Assembly (NCBI GenBank): GCA_026874595.1
Contig: CM049314.1
Location: 51,941,812-52,005,811, forward strand
Source: Sipunculus nudus
Lineage: Eukaryota; Annelida; Sipuncula; Golfingiida; Sipunculidae
DNA length: 64,000 nt
Reading direction: 5' to 3'
The translations under genes were made by a program, and so were the position numbers. Of this stretch, positions 62,710 to 64,000 are shown piece by piece (position 1 is the stretch's first letter; every line of letters begins with the position of its first letter). Under the pieces are notes generated by a model. It did no database searches and was not told the DNA's origin. It was given only the letters and a program-made list of their open reading frames with translations.

Positions 62710-63181
62710 CTAATTGAACGCGTACTCGGTTTTAATTGTTACAATTTTATCTTTTGAATAGATGGTTTTGATGCAGCTAGGTCCTTGAAGAAAACGTTTT
62801 AGGGGTTCAAACCCAATTTTTTTCGACCTGGACCCCCTCCTTCCAGAACCAGAGGACCTTTTTTTAAGATATTTTTTAGGTCTTCCTGGGTTGGGCCCTC
62901 CCCTTTCCGAAATCCTGGATCTGCCCTTTGAAATGAAGACAGAGACAGAAGATTCAGGAAGCAGGTTCCATTCTCGTGCAGTGCGCAGGAGGACGACATC
63001 AGATGGTAGTCTGTAACAAGGCAGGGATGTTAGATGCCTGGCCACTCTCTGTTCTAATAGGAGCTGGGATTTCCTTGGACTGTATAGTGGCATCTTGAAA
63101 GCAATGAGGCCATTGTGGACCCATTAAACATATAAAATGGGACTGTCCTTCGGCGCTCTGCCACTCTAGATGGTGAAGCAT
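62710..63181 (-). pseudogene. remnant of a retroelement reverse-transcriptase C-terminus
   Basis: On the minus strand a frame reads MPLYSPRKSQLLLEQRVARH, then RLPSDVVLLRTAREWNLLPE. The RTAREWNLLP text resembles the R(T).EWN.LP motif near the C-terminal end of non-LTR retrotransposon polymerases (family knowledge). Upstream text in another frame (LEWQ...ICLMG) would belong to the preceding part and implies frameshifts. After the motif the sequence passes into unrelated text (KGRSRISERGGPNP), which could be a second dispersed repeat. Fragmentary, no active domain. Confidence 0.4.
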
Positions 63182-63687
63182 ACTGGTAACAGTAACGTGT
63201 TTGTCGGTACCGGTATGTCACGAATCTTGCGGGCTTTCTCTGGACAGCTCCGTACGATAGACTATTGGTATAAGGGTCGGTGTTTCAATCTCGGACAAGG
63301 GATGTTGATAGTGTTGATTTCTCGAGTCAAAACAGATTGAAATCGGCTTAACGCTTGGAGTCGATGACGAGGATTCCTCTAACTCAAGCTGACACTCCCC
63401 GAGAAGTCTGTTTACTGGTGCTTATAGACTTGCTTTAGCTGTAGATTTTGTTGTCTTTCCCGGCTTCCTGTTGCCGTTATAGGCTCTGCTGCCTTTATGG
63501 ATTTTGTTTAAATGATGGAGTGAGCCAAGACGTGTCTTTAGCCTTGATTCGACTGTGCTAGGTTAAAACCTTCACTTTTTCCTGGTCATGGTTGATCAAC
63601 AGTGGATCACACATGACAATGATTCTCTCGTGTTGGTTGCTAATGCTTCGCAAAAGCAAATTCATGTGAATTCTATCAGAATTGTAA
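63182..63687. other. no gene recognised
   Basis: A 62-codon frame at 63588-63776 runs into the tandem repeat that follows and has no motif. Confidence 0.4.
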
Positions 63688-64000
63688 TACGATATGAGGT
63701 AACGTCAGGGAAAGACAGCTCATGTGTGCATGAATCGAATCATATTTTAACTGTAATAGGCCATAACATGAGGTAACAAAAGGGAAATACAGCCCTTGTG
63801 TGCACGAATCGAATAATATCGTAACTGTAATAGGCACGACATGAGGTAACAAAAGGGAAAGACAGCCATTGTGTGCCACATCGAATAATATTATAACTGT
63901 AATAGGCCACGACATGAGGTAACAAAAGGGAAAGACAGCCCTTGTGTGCACGAATCGAATAATATCGTAACTGTAATAGGCCACGACATGAGGTAACAAA
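63688..64000 (+). repeat. 73-74 bp tandem repeat, continues past the window
   Basis: ATGAGGTAAC occurs at 63694, 63768, 63841, 63914 and 63988 (steps 74, 73, 73, 74). The unit includes GGGAAAGACAGCCCTTGTGT and CACGAATCGAATAATATCGT. The first unit is diverged. The right end is cut by the window. Confidence 0.92.

Noticed and set aside
63588-63999. Overlapping frames at the right end on both strands
   Set aside because: They follow the 73-74 bp tandem repeat and have no motif.

Overview
The window is eukaryotic nuclear DNA from an animal, most likely a lophotrochozoan and probably a bivalve or other mollusc (inference). The evidence is GT-AG introns, AT-rich non-coding sequence, several classes of cut-and-paste DNA transposon, nuclear-receptor-like AGGTCA repeats in a 289-bp tandem family, and a repeat tail of GACG/GACA units followed by an AGCTCAG...CTGAGCT stem-loop of a kind I associate with bivalve genomes. 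No prokaryotic gene organisation, tRNA, rRNA or CRISPR array was recognised. Roughly 70% of the window is tandem repeat, so nearly all long open frames are by-products of repeat units whose length is a multiple of three.

Layout: 1-1330, 289-bp repeats; 1891-5901, a 24-bp minisatellite; 5902-9248, an hAT-like element holding a nested 382-bp Mutator-like MITE; 9419-23014, part of a minus-strand gene made of two small exons separated by a 13.4-kb intron that is almost entirely satellite (43-bp and 30-bp units); 23.0-25.1 kb, AT-rich sequence with small repeats; 25081-25479, a Harbinger-like MITE; 25547-25712 and 54888-55477, two complementary pieces of one broken transposon-type ORF in the same orientation; between them a 29-kb composite with mirror symmetry (GC-rich CCCGGA repeats, 78-bp satellite, 77-bp satellite with a telomere-like motif, the 78-bp satellite again but inverted, then inverted CCCGGA sequence). 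From 55.5 kb to the end: AT-rich sequence with a 534-bp TIR element, a 4.1-kb TIR element with TA target duplications that encloses a decayed spliced gene, a retrotransposon remnant, and a 74-bp tandem array running off the end.

The best-supported gene is the minus-strand cysteine-rich repeat gene. Exon 22927-23014 encodes a CGDG...GEQCDDGN...DDDC module and ends in phase 1. Exon 9419-9521 encodes a second CGDG...EECDG module and begins with exactly the two bases needed. The satellite between them repeats the 3' end of the first exon together with its GTAAGT donor. The canonical 43-bp unit reads on the minus strand as a 27-nt in-frame cassette followed by a 16-bp stretch that begins with GT and ends with AG. 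No complete autonomous system was found. The window's interest lies in repeat architecture and its contact with coding sequence.
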